Positions 16,023 to 23,768 of a DNA stretch of 46,488 nt are shown here, piece by piece. The notes beneath the pieces were generated by a model. That model was not told the DNA's origin and did not search any database. It saw nothing but the letters and a program-made list of their open reading frames with translations. How positions within the stretch are numbered: position 1 is the first letter of the stretch; every line of letters starts with the position of its first letter. The stretch spans positions 1 to 46,488 of the forward strand of contig QHTT01000084.1 in assembly GCA_003220935.1 (NCBI GenBank), in the 5' to 3' direction. A program made the translations under genes and the position numbers. Source of the stretch: Gemmatimonadota bacterium. GTDB taxonomy: Bacteria > Gemmatimonadota > Gemmatimonadetes > Gemmatimonadales > GWC2-71-9.

Positions 16023-17276
16023 TTACGAGGTGTAATCGGCGTTGATCCGGACGTAGTCCGGCGTCAAATCGCACGTCCACACCATCGCCTCCGCGCGACC
16101 GAGGCCAAGGTCGATGCGGAGGCGGATGTTTTTCTGTTGGAAGATGGCGCGCGCCTGCTCCGGGTCGGGGTGGGCCGTCGCGCCGCCCTCAGCGAGCGTC
16201 AGCCACTCGCCGTTAGCGGCCGCCTGCAGTGTGATGCGGTCGGTCGCCAGCGCCACTCCCGCTGCCCCCGCGGCGGCGAGGATGCGGCCCCAGTTGGGAT
16301 CCGCCCCGTAGACCGCCGTCTTCACGAGCGCCGATCGCGCGATGGCGCGCCCGACCTCGCGCGCCGCTGCCTCGCTCACGGCGCCCACCACGTGGATCTC
16401 GACGAGCTTGGACGCTCCTTCGCCGTCGGCCACGATAGCCAGGGCCAGCGTACGGGCCACATGCAGCACGGCCGCTTCGAACAGCTTCCACACGGCGCCG
16501 TCCCGTGCCGGGTCCACGCCCGACGCTCCGTTGGCGAGCAGCAGCGCTGTGTCGTTGGTGCTGGTGTCGCCGTCCACCGAGATGGCGTTGAAGCTGCGGT
16601 CGGCGACGCGGCGGAGCAGGGGCTGCAACGCGGCGGGCTCGGCCACGGCGTCCGTCGTGAGGACGGCGAGCAACGTCGCCATGTCGGGATGGATCATCCC
16701 GGCGCCTTTGGCGATCCCCCCGACGGTGACGATGCCTGCGGCCGTCTCCAGGCGCACCGCGCAGTGCTTCGGCCGCGTGTCGGTGGTCATGATGGCGCGC
16801 GCCGCCTCGACGCCGCCGAGGGGGGTGAGGCGGGTCGCGGCCTCACGCAGCGCGGCCGCGATCTGCGCGACAGGGAGGGGCACGCCGATCACGCCCGTTG
16901 AGAGTACGAGCGCGGTGCGTGGGGGGAGGGCCGCCGCCTGCTCGGCGGCCTGGGCCACCGTCCGGGCCGCAGCAAGTCCCTCCGGCCCAGTGCACGCGTT
17001 CGCGACACGCGCGTTCATCGCGACGGCGCGGATTCGGCCCGGCCGCTCCGAGAGCAGGTCGGCGTCGTACACCACGGGCGCGGCGCGCACCGCATTCTTG
17101 GTAAACACGCCGGCGGTGGCGCAGCTCGTCGTCGACACGAGCAACGCGACGTCGACCGCACCGTCGGCCTTGAGCCCGGCGTGAGCCGCCGCAGCGGTGA
17201 AGCCTCGCGCCGCAGTCACCGACCCATCGGGGATGGGCTCGAGCGAGGCGGGGCCGGGCGCGGGAGCGGGCGTCAT
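16023..17276 (-). CDS. argJ: Bifunctional ornithine acetyltransferase/N-acetylglutamate synthase
   Basis: The protein has 417 residues and performs the cyclic acetyl transfer of arginine biosynthesis, from N-acetylornithine to glutamate, in the cytosol. It carries VSTTSCATAGVFTKNAVRAAPVVYD, the oxyanion-hole segment LVLSTGVIGVPLP, and the autoproteolysis site KGAGMIHPDMATLLAVLTTDA, where Thr201 would become the nucleophile of the beta chain. The end ADYTS also fits the family. No other arg gene is nearby. No Shine-Dalgarno sequence precedes the ATG; TATCTT lies eight bases upstream, suggesting a leaderless transcript. Confidence 0.95.
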   Translation of the reverse strand: MTPAPAPGPASLEPIPDGSVTAARGFTAAAAHAGLKADGAVDVALLVSTTSCATAGVFTKNAVRAAPVVYDADLLSERPGRIRAVAMNARVANACTGPEGLAAARTVAQAAEQAAALPPRTALVLSTGVIGVPLPVAQIAAALREAATRLTPLGGVEAARAIMTTDTRPKHCAVRLETAAGIVTVGGIAKGAGMIHPDMATLLAVLTTDAVAEPAALQPLLRRVADRSFNAISVDGDTSTNDTALLLANGASGVDPARDGAVWKLFEAAVLHVARTLALAIVADGEGASKLVEIHVVGAVSEAAAREVGRAIARSALVKTAVYGADPNWGRILAAAGAAGVALATDRITLQAAANGEWLTLAEGGATAHPDPEQARAIFQQKNIRLRIDLGLGRAEAMVWTCDLTPDYVRINADYTS

Positions 17277-17284
17277 CGGCGGTC

Positions 17285-17334
17285 AAGATAGCCCGCGCAG
17301 GTCGCTTGTGTAACCGTGCGGCGCTTCTTATCAT
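17285..17334. promoter_or_regulatory. Overlapping divergent promoters of argJ and the TPR gene
   Basis: Plus strand: TTGTGT (17306-17311), 17 bases, TATCAT (17329-17334), serving the TPR gene at 17363 whose mRNA would have a GGGAGG ribosome site. Minus strand: TATCTT (17285-17290) ends eight bases before the argJ ATG, with GTTACA (17309-17314) 18 bases further upstream. The two -35 boxes overlap, so the two directions probably compete for polymerase. Confidence 0.5.
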
Positions 17335-17362
17335 AGCACAACCTTCCCGGGAGGCCCGTTCG

Positions 17363-18505
17363 ATGTCGGAACCGTTCCTCAGCTCCGACGACTACGACGA
17401 ACGCGCGCATCAGCTCTACAACGAAGGACAATACGACGAAGCGATCGAGGCCTTGCGAACAGGCCTCGGGCTCTATCCCCATGCCGTGGAGCTCCACGTG
17501 GGGATGGGCTACGCGCGGCTCGCCCGCGAGGAGTACCTTTGGGCCCGTCGCGCGTTCGAGCAGGCGATCGGCCTCGACCCGGACCACGAAGACGCCTTGG
17601 CGGGCCTGGGCGAGGTGTTGCTCAAGTTCGGCGACCGCGCGGGCGCTGTGGCCTGCTTCGACCGGATCCTCGCCCTCGGGTTTCGCGACGATCACGATTT
17701 GATGCTCCAAGTGGGGCGCGCCCTGTTCCGCGAGGCCGTGCTCGACCAGGCGCGGCGGTTCTTCGAGGTCGCCCTCACGGCGCACCCCGACTCGGCGGAG
17801 GCAGCGGCGTGCGTAGGCTACGCGGCGCACCGCCTCAGCGACGAAGCCGACGCCCTGTATTGGCTGCGCCGCGCCCTCGAGCTCGACGCCGACCAGGGCG
17901 AGGCGCGGATCTACCTCGCGAACCTCCTGTACGACCGGGGCGAGTACGAAGCTGCTCTGTTTCATCTCGAGCGCACTGAGCCTGAGGACCACTTCGACGG
18001 CCTCGCGATCTGGCGCCTGATCGAGCTGAAGAAGAGCGTCTACCGGCTGCCCGACGCTGACCCCGAGCTGGCGCCGTGGCACCGGCGGCTGGACGACCTC
18101 GTCGGCGACGCGGCGCCCGACGACCTGCTGCTCGCCGAAATCGAGGCGATGGGGCCGGACGGCCGCGTGCGGGATCCGCGGCAGCTCGAGCTGTTCGGCA
18201 CGCTGCTCACCGAGCTGCCGGGGATGCGCACCCGCTCCGGGCTAGGGGGCGGAGGGCACCTCGTCCACAGCGAGATCCACCGCGTGAGCACGCTCGGCGG
18301 CGTCACGTACGTCGGCACGTGGGAAGAAATCGTGCGGCAGATGAAGGACGACGCCGGCGAGTGGGCCGGCGGCTCACTGGAGCAGTACATGGCCGCCACT
18401 GCGCAGCGTGGGCGCAAGCAGACGGGCATCGCGATCCCGGCGACGGACCCGGAGAGCTTCCTCAGGGGGAGCGCGGACGCGGGGCTGCTTCGGATACTTC
18501 ACTAG
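17363..18505 (+). CDS. Tetratricopeptide-repeat protein
   Basis: The protein has 380 residues and no signal peptide. Residues 10-210 hold about six TPR-like helical pairs (YNEGQYDEAIEALRTGLGLYP, YLWARRAFEQAIGLDPDHEDALAGLG, DQARRFFEVALTAHPDSAEAAACVG, DALYWLRRALELDADQGEARIYLA). The C-terminal 150 residues have no family I know; they contain HRVSTLGGVTYVGTWEEIVRQMKDD and a polar tail. ATG 17363 is preceded by GGGAGG and by a good promoter. Probably a cytosolic scaffold protein. Confidence 0.85.
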   Translation: MSEPFLSSDDYDERAHQLYNEGQYDEAIEALRTGLGLYPHAVELHVGMGYARLAREEYLWARRAFEQAIGLDPDHEDALAGLGEVLLKFGDRAGAVACFDRILALGFRDDHDLMLQVGRALFREAVLDQARRFFEVALTAHPDSAEAAACVGYAAHRLSDEADALYWLRRALELDADQGEARIYLANLLYDRGEYEAALFHLERTEPEDHFDGLAIWRLIELKKSVYRLPDADPELAPWHRRLDDLVGDAAPDDLLLAEIEAMGPDGRVRDPRQLELFGTLLTELPGMRTRSGLGGGGHLVHSEIHRVSTLGGVTYVGTWEEIVRQMKDDAGEWAGGSLEQYMAATAQRGRKQTGIAIPATDPESFLRGSADAGLLRILH

Positions 18506-18519
18506 AGACGGTAAGAGTC

Positions 18520-18906
18520 TTACATCCCCGTGTGCTTGAATCGGACGGCGACGGAGAGCGGCCCGTCTCCCAGCGCGATCAGCGTCAACGCGCCCGCGAA
18601 CAGCAGTCCTTCGAGCTCGATGTTGTGGCCGCCCCGGAGCTGAATCAGCATGGCGATGGCCATCTCGAACATCATGCAGGCAGCCCATGCGCGGGTGAAG
18701 AGTCCGAGGATCACGCACGCCGCGCCGATCGTTTCCACCACGATCACGATGAACGCCCCGATAGTCGGGAACGGGATCCCGGCGGTGCCGAAAAAGCCAG
18801 CGACCGCCGCGATGCCGCGGTGAAACTTGCTCCAGCCGTGAATGAGGAAGACGCCGCCCACCGCGAGCCGCATGAAGAAGGCCGCGTAGGGGGTGAGTGC
18901 GTTCAT
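18520..18906 (-). CDS. DoxX family membrane protein
   Basis: The protein has 128 residues with four hydrophobic helices. It begins YAAFFMRLAVGGVFLIHGWSKFHRGI, the typical DoxX start with the conserved G-x-x-F-x-x-H-G-x-x-K pattern, followed by FFGTAGIPFP and ALTLIALGDGPLSV. Members occur in oxidative-stress and redox complexes, but the biochemical role is unsettled. The ATG overlaps the stop of the SpeD-like gene by four bases, so the two are co-translated. Confidence 0.88.
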   Translation of the reverse strand: MNALTPYAAFFMRLAVGGVFLIHGWSKFHRGIAAVAGFFGTAGIPFPTIGAFIVIVVETIGAACVILGLFTRAWAACMMFEMAIAMLIQLRGGHNIELEGLLFAGALTLIALGDGPLSVAVRFKHTGM

Positions 18907-19268
18907 GAAGCCTCCGGGTTGGTCGCTGGGGTGACGCTGCCGCGCCGGCGCGTGTCACTGCGCACCTCGCGTGCGCCCAAGCGCTTGATGATGATCTCCA
19001 GGCCTCGCTGCGGGTGTCTGACGCCGGGCCCCGCGACGTCGACGAAACACAGCCCTTCCTCCGGGAGCGCGTGCAGCGCCACGTGCCCGCCGTGGCACAG
19101 GAGCGCTGCAGCGAGGCCGCGCGGCCCGACCTGCACCACCGGGGCTGAGGCCGGGTTGAGGCCCGCCGCGTTCGCGGCGGCGAGGAGCAGGCCCGTGAGA
19201 CCCTGGGCGTCCGTCAGGCGGTTGGCCGGTATGCCGCCCAAGTCGGCGAACGCGTGCTCGAAGGTCAC
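18903..19268 (-). CDS. SpeD-like protein lacking the self-cleaving Ser
   Basis: The protein has 121 residues, the size and layout of bacterial S-adenosylmethionine decarboxylase (TFEHAFADLGG, a helix, then HVALHALPEEGLCFVDV corresponding to H-I-x-x-HTWPEYGYAAVDI). In active SpeD the chain is cut before a Ser in the ESH motif to make a pyruvoyl group; here that motif is CHGGH (58-62), with Gly61 in place of Ser. The catalytic Cys of FTCG is Pro81 (AGPG). Decarboxylase activity is therefore not expected. GTG 19268 overlaps the lipoprotein stop (TAGTG); the 3' end overlaps doxX. It may be a non-enzymatic or renamed-function paralogue. Confidence 0.72.
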   Translation of the reverse strand: MTFEHAFADLGGIPANRLTDAQGLTGLLLAAANAAGLNPASAPVVQVGPRGLAAALLCHGGHVALHALPEEGLCFVDVAGPGVRHPQRGLEIIIKRLGAREVRSDTRRRGSVTPATNPEAS

Positions 19269-20359
19269 TACTGGCAGTTGGTCCGGTCCGTGACGAGCGG
19301 CGCGACGAAGGTACCCCGGACCGTCAGGATGCCGAGGGGATCGGTGTAGAGATCGGTCCGCTGCGCCAGGTAGAGAAAGCGCCCGCTGATCCTCACGCCG
19401 CTCGCCACGGTGTCGAGCCGCGTAATGTCGAGCTCGCCGGCGTCCTGCCGCGAGAACGCGGTGATCGCGGGGCTCTGGGCCGACCACAGGGCCCAGGGGC
19501 GCGGCGGCGCGCAGATCGCCGCGGGTTGGCCGAACCCGATGGCGGCTTCGGCCGGGCCCAGGGAATCGATCGGATAGGGGCCCGGTCCGAGGATCGAGTC
19601 GGGCAGCGTGATCTGCACGACCTGCTGCGTCGTGCCGCTCCATGGGTAAATGCCGCGGAGGCGGAACGCGAGCTTCCCGTTGCTGCGGGTGTAGTTCACC
19701 CCCCGGATCCCGCCTCCCACGTGCGTGATGGCCGTGCCGAGGACGGAGAAGAAAAACTTGCCGCCCGTATCAGCGACCACGTAAACCCCCCCGCGGGCGG
19801 CGATGGTGTCGGCGTGGACGATGTATTGCACCGGCCCACCGGCTGCCAGCGCGGTGATCAGGCCGCTCGCCGGGTCCATGCTGTAAACGGCGTTCGATGG
19901 CGCTTCGTACGAGACGACCGGCGCAGGGTCCGGCGGGCTGCTCTTCTTCTGCACCGCGACCGGCACGGTGAAGGTATCGCCCGGCACGAGATAGATCGTA
20001 TCGGCGAGTAGGGTGAGGTCGAGCGTGTTCGAGACGACGATGAGGGCGATGCCTTGAGTGCCTTGCACGTCGGCCGTGATGATCGCGGTGCCGCGCTTGA
20101 GGCCCGTGATCCTGCCGGTGGCGCTGTTTATGGAGATGGTCGTGTCGGCGCTGCTCCAGGTGACCTGGCTGGGCGTAGGATTGAACGAGCCGCCCTTGCC
20201 GTCGTAGTAAGTGACGACGGGCGGCGGTGACTGATCCCCGACGAACAGCGAGTCCAGAACTGGATTGAGCAACACGTACGGCGAGGGCTTGTTAGTCAGG
20301 TCCTGACACGCGGCGGCTGCCAGGACGCAGACTAGCAGCGCCGGCGGAGTCGATCTCAT
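19268..20359 (-). CDS. Lipoprotein with Ig-like (BIG2) domains
   Basis: The protein has 363 residues. A lipoprotein signal (MRSTPPALLVCVLAAAAC) predicts export and lipid attachment at Cys18. A first BIG2-like domain follows (VTWSSADTTISINSATGRITGLKRGTAIITA), then a second with similar features (YSMDPASGLITALAAGG) and an unrecognised beta-rich C-terminal region ending TDRTNCQ. ATG 20359 is chosen because it starts the signal peptide. It is upstream of the SpeD-like and doxX genes and overlaps the former by one base. Probably a surface or outer-membrane protein. Confidence 0.8.
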   Translation of the reverse strand: MRSTPPALLVCVLAAAACQDLTNKPSPYVLLNPVLDSLFVGDQSPPPVVTYYDGKGGSFNPTPSQVTWSSADTTISINSATGRITGLKRGTAIITADVQGTQGIALIVVSNTLDLTLLADTIYLVPGDTFTVPVAVQKKSSPPDPAPVVSYEAPSNAVYSMDPASGLITALAAGGPVQYIVHADTIAARGGVYVVADTGGKFFFSVLGTAITHVGGGIRGVNYTRSNGKLAFRLRGIYPWSGTTQQVVQITLPDSILGPGPYPIDSLGPAEAAIGFGQPAAICAPPRPWALWSAQSPAITAFSRQDAGELDITRLDTVASGVRISGRFLYLAQRTDLYTDPLGILTVRGTFVAPLVTDRTNCQ

Positions 20360-20366
20360 AGGTGGC

Positions 20367-20502
20367 TTAAGGGTAAACGCCCGGGTGGAGCGCGGCCAGA
20401 GCGGCACGGTACCCTTCGGGCAGGCCCACGTCGAAGAAGTCTCCAGCGGACGCAGCGGAGCCCAGGCCGCGGGGCTCGTGACTACGACGACCCGGTCAAT
20501 GC
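20367..20502 (-). pseudogene. Relic of a sugar-nucleotidyltransferase C-terminus
   Basis: The minus strand between the lipoprotein gene and the cyclic-nucleotide-binding gene encodes, without a start codon, GLGSAASAGDFFDVGLPEGYRA and then ALAALHPGVYP and a TAA at 20367. D-F-F-D-V-G-x-P-E-x-Y is a typical end of NTP-transferase (sugar nucleotidyltransferase) proteins. Just upstream a second frame reads GIDRVVVVTSP, which could be its continuation across a frameshift. The rest of the gene is absent. It ends seven bases before the lipoprotein ATG, so it was probably once the first gene of that operon. Confidence 0.45.
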
Positions 20503-20961
20503 CTAGAACATGGACATGGCGAGGAACGACCGGAGGTTGTCGTTCGTCACACGCAGCCGGGCGGAGAGCAGCCGCACTACCGACCAGAGCACCTTATAGG
20601 CGATGTCGCGGTTGAAATCGAGCAGCAGTTCGAAGTCGGACCGCGAGATGGTGATGAGGGTACAGGAAGTGTTTGCGATCGCGTCGGTCGACCGCTCGGA
20701 GCGATCGAAGATCGCCATTTCGCCGAAACAGGCCCCGGGCTTGAGGACAGCGAGGGCCTCCTCGCCCGAGCCGGGAATGGTGCGCGAGATCCGGACCTCG
20801 CCCTGCGAGATGATGAACAGGCGATTGCCGGGTTCACCTTCCTTGAAGACGTGTTGTCCGACGGCGAATTCGTGCTCCCGGCAGACTTCGGCGACGCGGG
20901 CCGCCTCCCCCTCGTCCAAGTCTTGGAAAATCGCCGCTTGCTTCAGCAGCTTGAGGTCCAC
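20503..20961 (-). CDS. Cyclic-nucleotide-binding domain protein without HTH
   Basis: The protein has 152 residues. It is a CRP-like beta-roll: LLKQAAIFQDLDEGEAARVAEVC, FAVGQHVFKEGEPGNRLFIISQGEVRISR, the phosphate-binding cassette FGEMAIFDRSERSTDA and a final helix. It ends at VRLLSARLRVTNDNLRSFLAMSMF with no DNA-binding domain, so it is not a CRP/FNR transcription factor. It may be a ligand-binding partner for another protein. The reading frame is open upstream, but GTG 20961 starts the domain cleanly. It is divergent from the phosphatidyltransferase gene, 36 bases away. Confidence 0.85.
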   Translation of the reverse strand: MDLKLLKQAAIFQDLDEGEAARVAEVCREHEFAVGQHVFKEGEPGNRLFIISQGEVRISRTIPGSGEEALAVLKPGACFGEMAIFDRSERSTDAIANTSCTLITISRSDFELLLDFNRDIAYKVLWSVVRLLSARLRVTNDNLRSFLAMSMF

Positions 20962-20997
20962 GCGGTCGAAGCTACGACGCGCGGTTGGGAGGAGCAA

Positions 20998-21561
20998 GTG
21001 AAACCGTGGGTGACGTGGGCCGATCTGCTTACGGCGCTTCGGGTTCCCCTGGCGGTCGCGTTTCCATTCGTGCACCATCCCAGTTGGCAGCTGGGGCTGG
21101 TGGGCGCGGCCGCCGCATCGGATTTCTTCGACGGGATGCTGGCACGGCGCTTCGGCTCGTCCCGCGCCGGCGCGGTTCTCGACCCGGTGGCGGACAAGCT
21201 GTTCATGGCCGCGGCGTTCGTCACGGTGGCTGGGCGACGCTTGTTGCCTGCATTGGAAATCGTCGCCGTGCTGGCGCGCGATATCGTAGCCGTGCTCGGC
21301 TCGCTGGGCGGCTGGCTGTTGCGGCGGCCCGTGGCGCTGCCCGCGCGAGCCGGGGGCAAGGCGGTCACCGTGCTGCAGCTACTCACACTGGCCGCTGTGA
21401 TCACCGACTCGCCGTACGCACGGCGGCTCGCGTGGGCGACCGCGGCCGTCGGCCTGTACGCAATCTGGGACTACGGGCGAGTAGCGACGCGGAGGGGAAG
21501 GGGGGGGCGCAGCAGACCGTCACCGTTGGACGGCGACGGAGAGGGAAGGGGAGGGGCGTGA
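20998..21561 (+). CDS. CDP-alcohol phosphatidyltransferase
   Basis: The protein has 187 residues and four to six hydrophobic helices. It carries the family signature D-G-x2-A-R...G-x3-D-x3-D as FFDGMLARRFGSSRAGAVLDPVADK (residues about 40-65), with seven residues between AR and G. It transfers a phosphatidyl group from CDP-diacylglycerol to an alcohol in the inner membrane. PgsA-type (phosphatidylglycerophosphate) is the likeliest subgroup but cannot be proven. GTG 20998 follows GGGAGGAG at good spacing; the frame upstream is a shadow. The tail is basic and low-complexity. It ends one base into the next ATG (TGATG). Confidence 0.87.
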   Translation: MKPWVTWADLLTALRVPLAVAFPFVHHPSWQLGLVGAAAASDFFDGMLARRFGSSRAGAVLDPVADKLFMAAAFVTVAGRRLLPALEIVAVLARDIVAVLGSLGGWLLRRPVALPARAGGKAVTVLQLLTLAAVITDSPYARRLAWATAAVGLYAIWDYGRVATRRGRGGRSRPSPLDGDGEGRGGA

Positions 21562-22082
21562 TGCGCAGCGTGGGGACGACGCTCGCGGCACTCACCATCG
21601 TGACATCGCTCGCGGCTCAGGAGTTCCATCCGCCGCCGGTGCGACGCGGGAGCGAGCGCGGGACGCGACTGGGGTTGTTCGGCTTCGGCGTGCGCGGGGG
21701 GGTCGATCTCGGCAGCACCCAGCTCGCACTCGGGGCCACGCTCGACGTGGGGAATCTGGTGATCCCGCGCCTCCGGCTCCGCCCCTCCGCCGAGATCGGA
21801 GTGTTTCACGGCGCCAATACGTATGTGGGGAGCTTCGAGGCGGCCTACCGGTTCACCGGCGACGAGCAGGCCGCCACCACGTACATGGGCGGTGGCTTTA
21901 GCCTCGCGGGGCACGACGGCTGCGGCGCCGATCCGGACTGCCCCAATCTGTGGGTGAACGTCGTGGCCGGCGTCGAGCTGCACTACCGCTCCACCTTCAA
22001 CTGGCTGCTCGAATACCACGGGATGGACCTGTTCCGGCGCAACCGGATCTTCGTAGGTCTCACGACGCGGCGAGGGAACTGA
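21561..22082 (+). CDS. Secreted outer-membrane-barrel-like protein
   Basis: The protein has 173 residues. A signal peptide (MRSVGTTLAALTIVTSLAAQ) precedes a beta-strand-rich region with alternating hydrophobic residues (LGLFGFGVRGGVDLGSTQLALGATLDVG, RPSAEIGVFHGA, YVGSFEAAYRFTGD) and a C-terminal NWLLEYHGMDLFRRNRIFVGLTTR that resembles a closing strand. There is a Cys pair in GCGADPDCP. It is probably a small outer-membrane beta-barrel, although I cannot name a family. GGGAGGGGCG precedes ATG 21561. Confidence 0.7.
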   Translation: MRSVGTTLAALTIVTSLAAQEFHPPPVRRGSERGTRLGLFGFGVRGGVDLGSTQLALGATLDVGNLVIPRLRLRPSAEIGVFHGANTYVGSFEAAYRFTGDEQAATTYMGGGFSLAGHDGCGADPDCPNLWVNVVAGVELHYRSTFNWLLEYHGMDLFRRNRIFVGLTTRRGN

Positions 22083-22084
22083 GC

Positions 22085-22495
22085 GTGGCGGGCGACGTGC
22101 GCCAGGTCACTGTGCGGTGGCGCGAGGAGCTCCGGTTCGAGGGCGGAGCGCCGGGCCGGCCGTCGATCGTGGTGGACGGGAACGGCAGCGCCGCCACGTC
22201 GCCGGTGGAGCTGCTGCTCGTCGCTGCGGCCACGTGCAGCGCCGCGGACGTCGTGGTGATTCTCCAGAAGCAGCGCGTGGTGTTGCGCTCGCTTGAGATT
22301 GCCGTGGTGGGAACGCGCCGCGAGACGGAGCCGCGACGCTACACCGCGCTCCACTTCCGCTTCGCGATCGCCGCTGACGGCGCGGACGAAGCGAAGGCGC
22401 GCCGGGCGATCGACCTCTCGCTCGAGAAATATTGCTCGGTGGTCGCCTCGCTCGCCCCCGATATCCGCGTCACCTACGACGTCGCGCTTCGCTAG
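22085..22495 (+). CDS. OsmC family peroxiredoxin-like protein
   Basis: The protein has 136 residues. It has the OsmC fold pattern: VTVRWREELRFEGG, SPVELLLVAAATCSAADVVVILQKQ with the first Cys, FRFAIAADGADEAKARRAIDLSLEKYCSVVASL with the second Cys. These two Cys form the thiol-dependent peroxide-reducing pair in OsmC/Ohr proteins. The clade looks like general OsmC rather than Ohr. It probably detoxifies organic hydroperoxides in the cytosol. GTG 22085 starts two bases after the preceding stop. Confidence 0.9.
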   Translation: MAGDVRQVTVRWREELRFEGGAPGRPSIVVDGNGSAATSPVELLLVAAATCSAADVVVILQKQRVVLRSLEIAVVGTRRETEPRRYTALHFRFAIAADGADEAKARRAIDLSLEKYCSVVASLAPDIRVTYDVALR

Positions 22496-22508
22496 CTCGC
22501 TCGCTTGC

Positions 22509-22967
22509 GTGCTCGCCCTGATGGGAGTGGTGGCGGGGTGGCAGCCCGCGCTCGCCCAGCGGCTCACGGTCACCGAGGCGGGGGCTGGGGTGACCGCCGT
22601 GGTGGCACGACACGGCTTCTACGGCGTGGAGCTCGGCGTAGCACGGCGGCCGGGGGGAGAGGGGCGCTTCGCCCTGACGGCCGCGGGCGGGAGCTACGAG
22701 GGGGCGTCGGGCCTGCGCGTTGCGGTGAGCGCGCAATTCCTGCTCAATCCCGGTGACCGCACCGGAACGAGCCTGTACGGCGGCGTCGGCATCGCCTTCG
22801 CCGCCGCGACCTCCGAGCGCGGAGCGGGTTACCTCACGGCACTCGTGGGCCTCGAGTCCGCGCCCGGCCGGGCGGCCGGCTGGTACGCGGAGCTGGGCGT
22901 CGCAGGTGGCGTCCGGGTCTCGGCGGGACGGCGTTGGCGGCGGCTGCCGTCCTGGTGGGTGCGATAA
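22509..22967 (+). CDS. Probable secreted beta-barrel-like protein
   Basis: The protein has about 152 residues. The start is uncertain: GTG 22509 gives MLALMGVVAGWQPALA as a short signal peptide, ATG 22521 is also possible. The mature part has alternating strands typical of a small outer-membrane protein (GFYGVELGVARR, GRFALTAAGGSYE, LRVAVSAQFLLNPGDRTGTSLYGGVGIAFAA, WYAELGVAGGVRVSAG). The stop codon TAA is part of the A-tract of the terminator of the opposite gene. It resembles the protein encoded at 21561 in style but not in sequence. Confidence 0.6.
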   Translation: MLALMGVVAGWQPALAQRLTVTEAGAGVTAVVARHGFYGVELGVARRPGGEGRFALTAAGGSYEGASGLRVAVSAQFLLNPGDRTGTSLYGGVGIAFAAATSERGAGYLTALVGLESAPGRAAGWYAELGVAGGVRVSAGRRWRRLPSWWVR

Positions 22968-22993
22968 AAAAAGGCGCCCGCGAACCGAGCGCC
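22966..22993 (-). terminator. Intrinsic terminator of the gene at 23018
   Basis: On the minus strand GGCGCTCG and CGGGCGCC (22973-22993) form an 8-bp stem (one G-T pair) with loop GTTCG, followed by TTTTTTT (22966-22972). This is a classical rho-independent terminator for the minus-strand gene. On the plus strand no T-tract follows, so it works in one direction only. Its T-tract covers the TAA stop of the plus-strand gene ending at 22967. Confidence 0.85.
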
Positions 22994-23017
22994 CGGCAGC
23001 GTCGCGGTGCGAACGCC

Positions 23018-23287
23018 TCAGACGTTCGCGGCGACCGTCGCGTTCCGCCCCACCACGGGCCGGCAATAACGCTCGCCCAGCACGCGCAACTCTGCGATCT
23101 GCTGCTCGTCCAGCTCTACGTAGCGGTCGGCCAGGTAGAGCATCGTGTCGTCGAACCACTCTTTCTGATGCTCGGGGGTCGCTTCCAGGACGCCACAGCG
23201 AAGGATGTGCGAGAACAACTCGTCTCGGGCCTGCTCAAACGGGGTCGGAGTCGACAGCTTGCGGGGTTCCGAACGGGTTTTGGCCAT
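23018..23287 (-). CDS. Hypothetical protein, 89 aa
   Basis: The protein is a mostly helical, acidic soluble protein without signal or membrane segment. It contains FEQARDELFSHILRCGVLEATPEHQKEWFDDTMLYLADRYVELDEQQIAELRVLGERYC. I do not recognise the family. ATG 23287 has AAAGGAG upstream. An intrinsic terminator lies behind it. The pattern of charged helices suggests a structural or regulatory partner protein; that is inference only. Confidence 0.7.
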   Translation of the reverse strand: MAKTRSEPRKLSTPTPFEQARDELFSHILRCGVLEATPEHQKEWFDDTMLYLADRYVELDEQQIAELRVLGERYCRPVVGRNATVAANV

Positions 23288-23397
23288 GCGTGGGGCACTC
23301 CTTTCTCATGCTGAAGGCGCGGGGGCGCGGGTCAACGGCGCAGCAATGTAATAGCGGCAGGCGTCGGTGCAAAGGGCCCGCGGCGGCCATCGGGAGG

Positions 23398-23406
23398 TGG
23401 TATAAT
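23398..23406 (+). promoter_or_regulatory. Extended -10 promoter TGGTATAAT
   Basis: TGGTATAAT is a perfect -10 hexamer with the TGn extension, about 70 bases before ATG 23475. The region 17 bases upstream (CCGCGG) is not a -35 box, which is usual for extended -10 promoters. It probably drives the operon of the small coiled-coil protein, DsbA-like and VKOR genes. Confidence 0.6.
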
Positions 23407-23474
23407 CAGATGGTGGAACGGGGGAGCGGGGAGGCGACCGCGGCGTGGGCCGTACAGGCGGGGAAGGTGGACGT

Positions 23475-23768
23475 ATGAGCGACGACAAAGACCAAGTCTA
23501 CGGGCCGGAGCGGGCTGAGCGACTGGTAGCGATGCTCCGGGCCATCGCCGAGCGCATTCAGGCGCTCGACCGCGCCGGGCAGCTGCTCGATCGAGTCGCC
23601 GAGCTGCAGAAGCTCCTGGGCAACGCGCGCAGCGAGTTGTTCCATTATGAAGTGCGGCTCACCTACGACACGCCGGAGATCGCGGAGAGCCGGCGCATCG
23701 TGGAAGAGGCGGAGCGGCGCGACGACGAGGAAGACGATGACCCCTGGCGGCGGAGTCGCGACGTATGA
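23475..23768 (+). CDS. Small helical protein, first gene of disulfide operon
   Basis: The protein has 97 residues, charged and predicted helical and partly coiled coil (ERAERLVAMLRAIAERIQALDRAGQLLDRVAELQKLLGNARSELF... heptad-like leucines). The tail is acidic (VEEAERRDDEEDDDPW). No family recognised. GAAGGTGG precedes ATG 23475. Its stop overlaps the DsbA-like gene by four bases, so it is tied to disulfide-bond enzymes and might be an assembly or anchoring partner, which is inferred from context only. Confidence 0.7.
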   Translation: MSDDKDQVYGPERAERLVAMLRAIAERIQALDRAGQLLDRVAELQKLLGNARSELFHYEVRLTYDTPEIAESRRIVEEAERRDDEEDDDPWRRSRDV

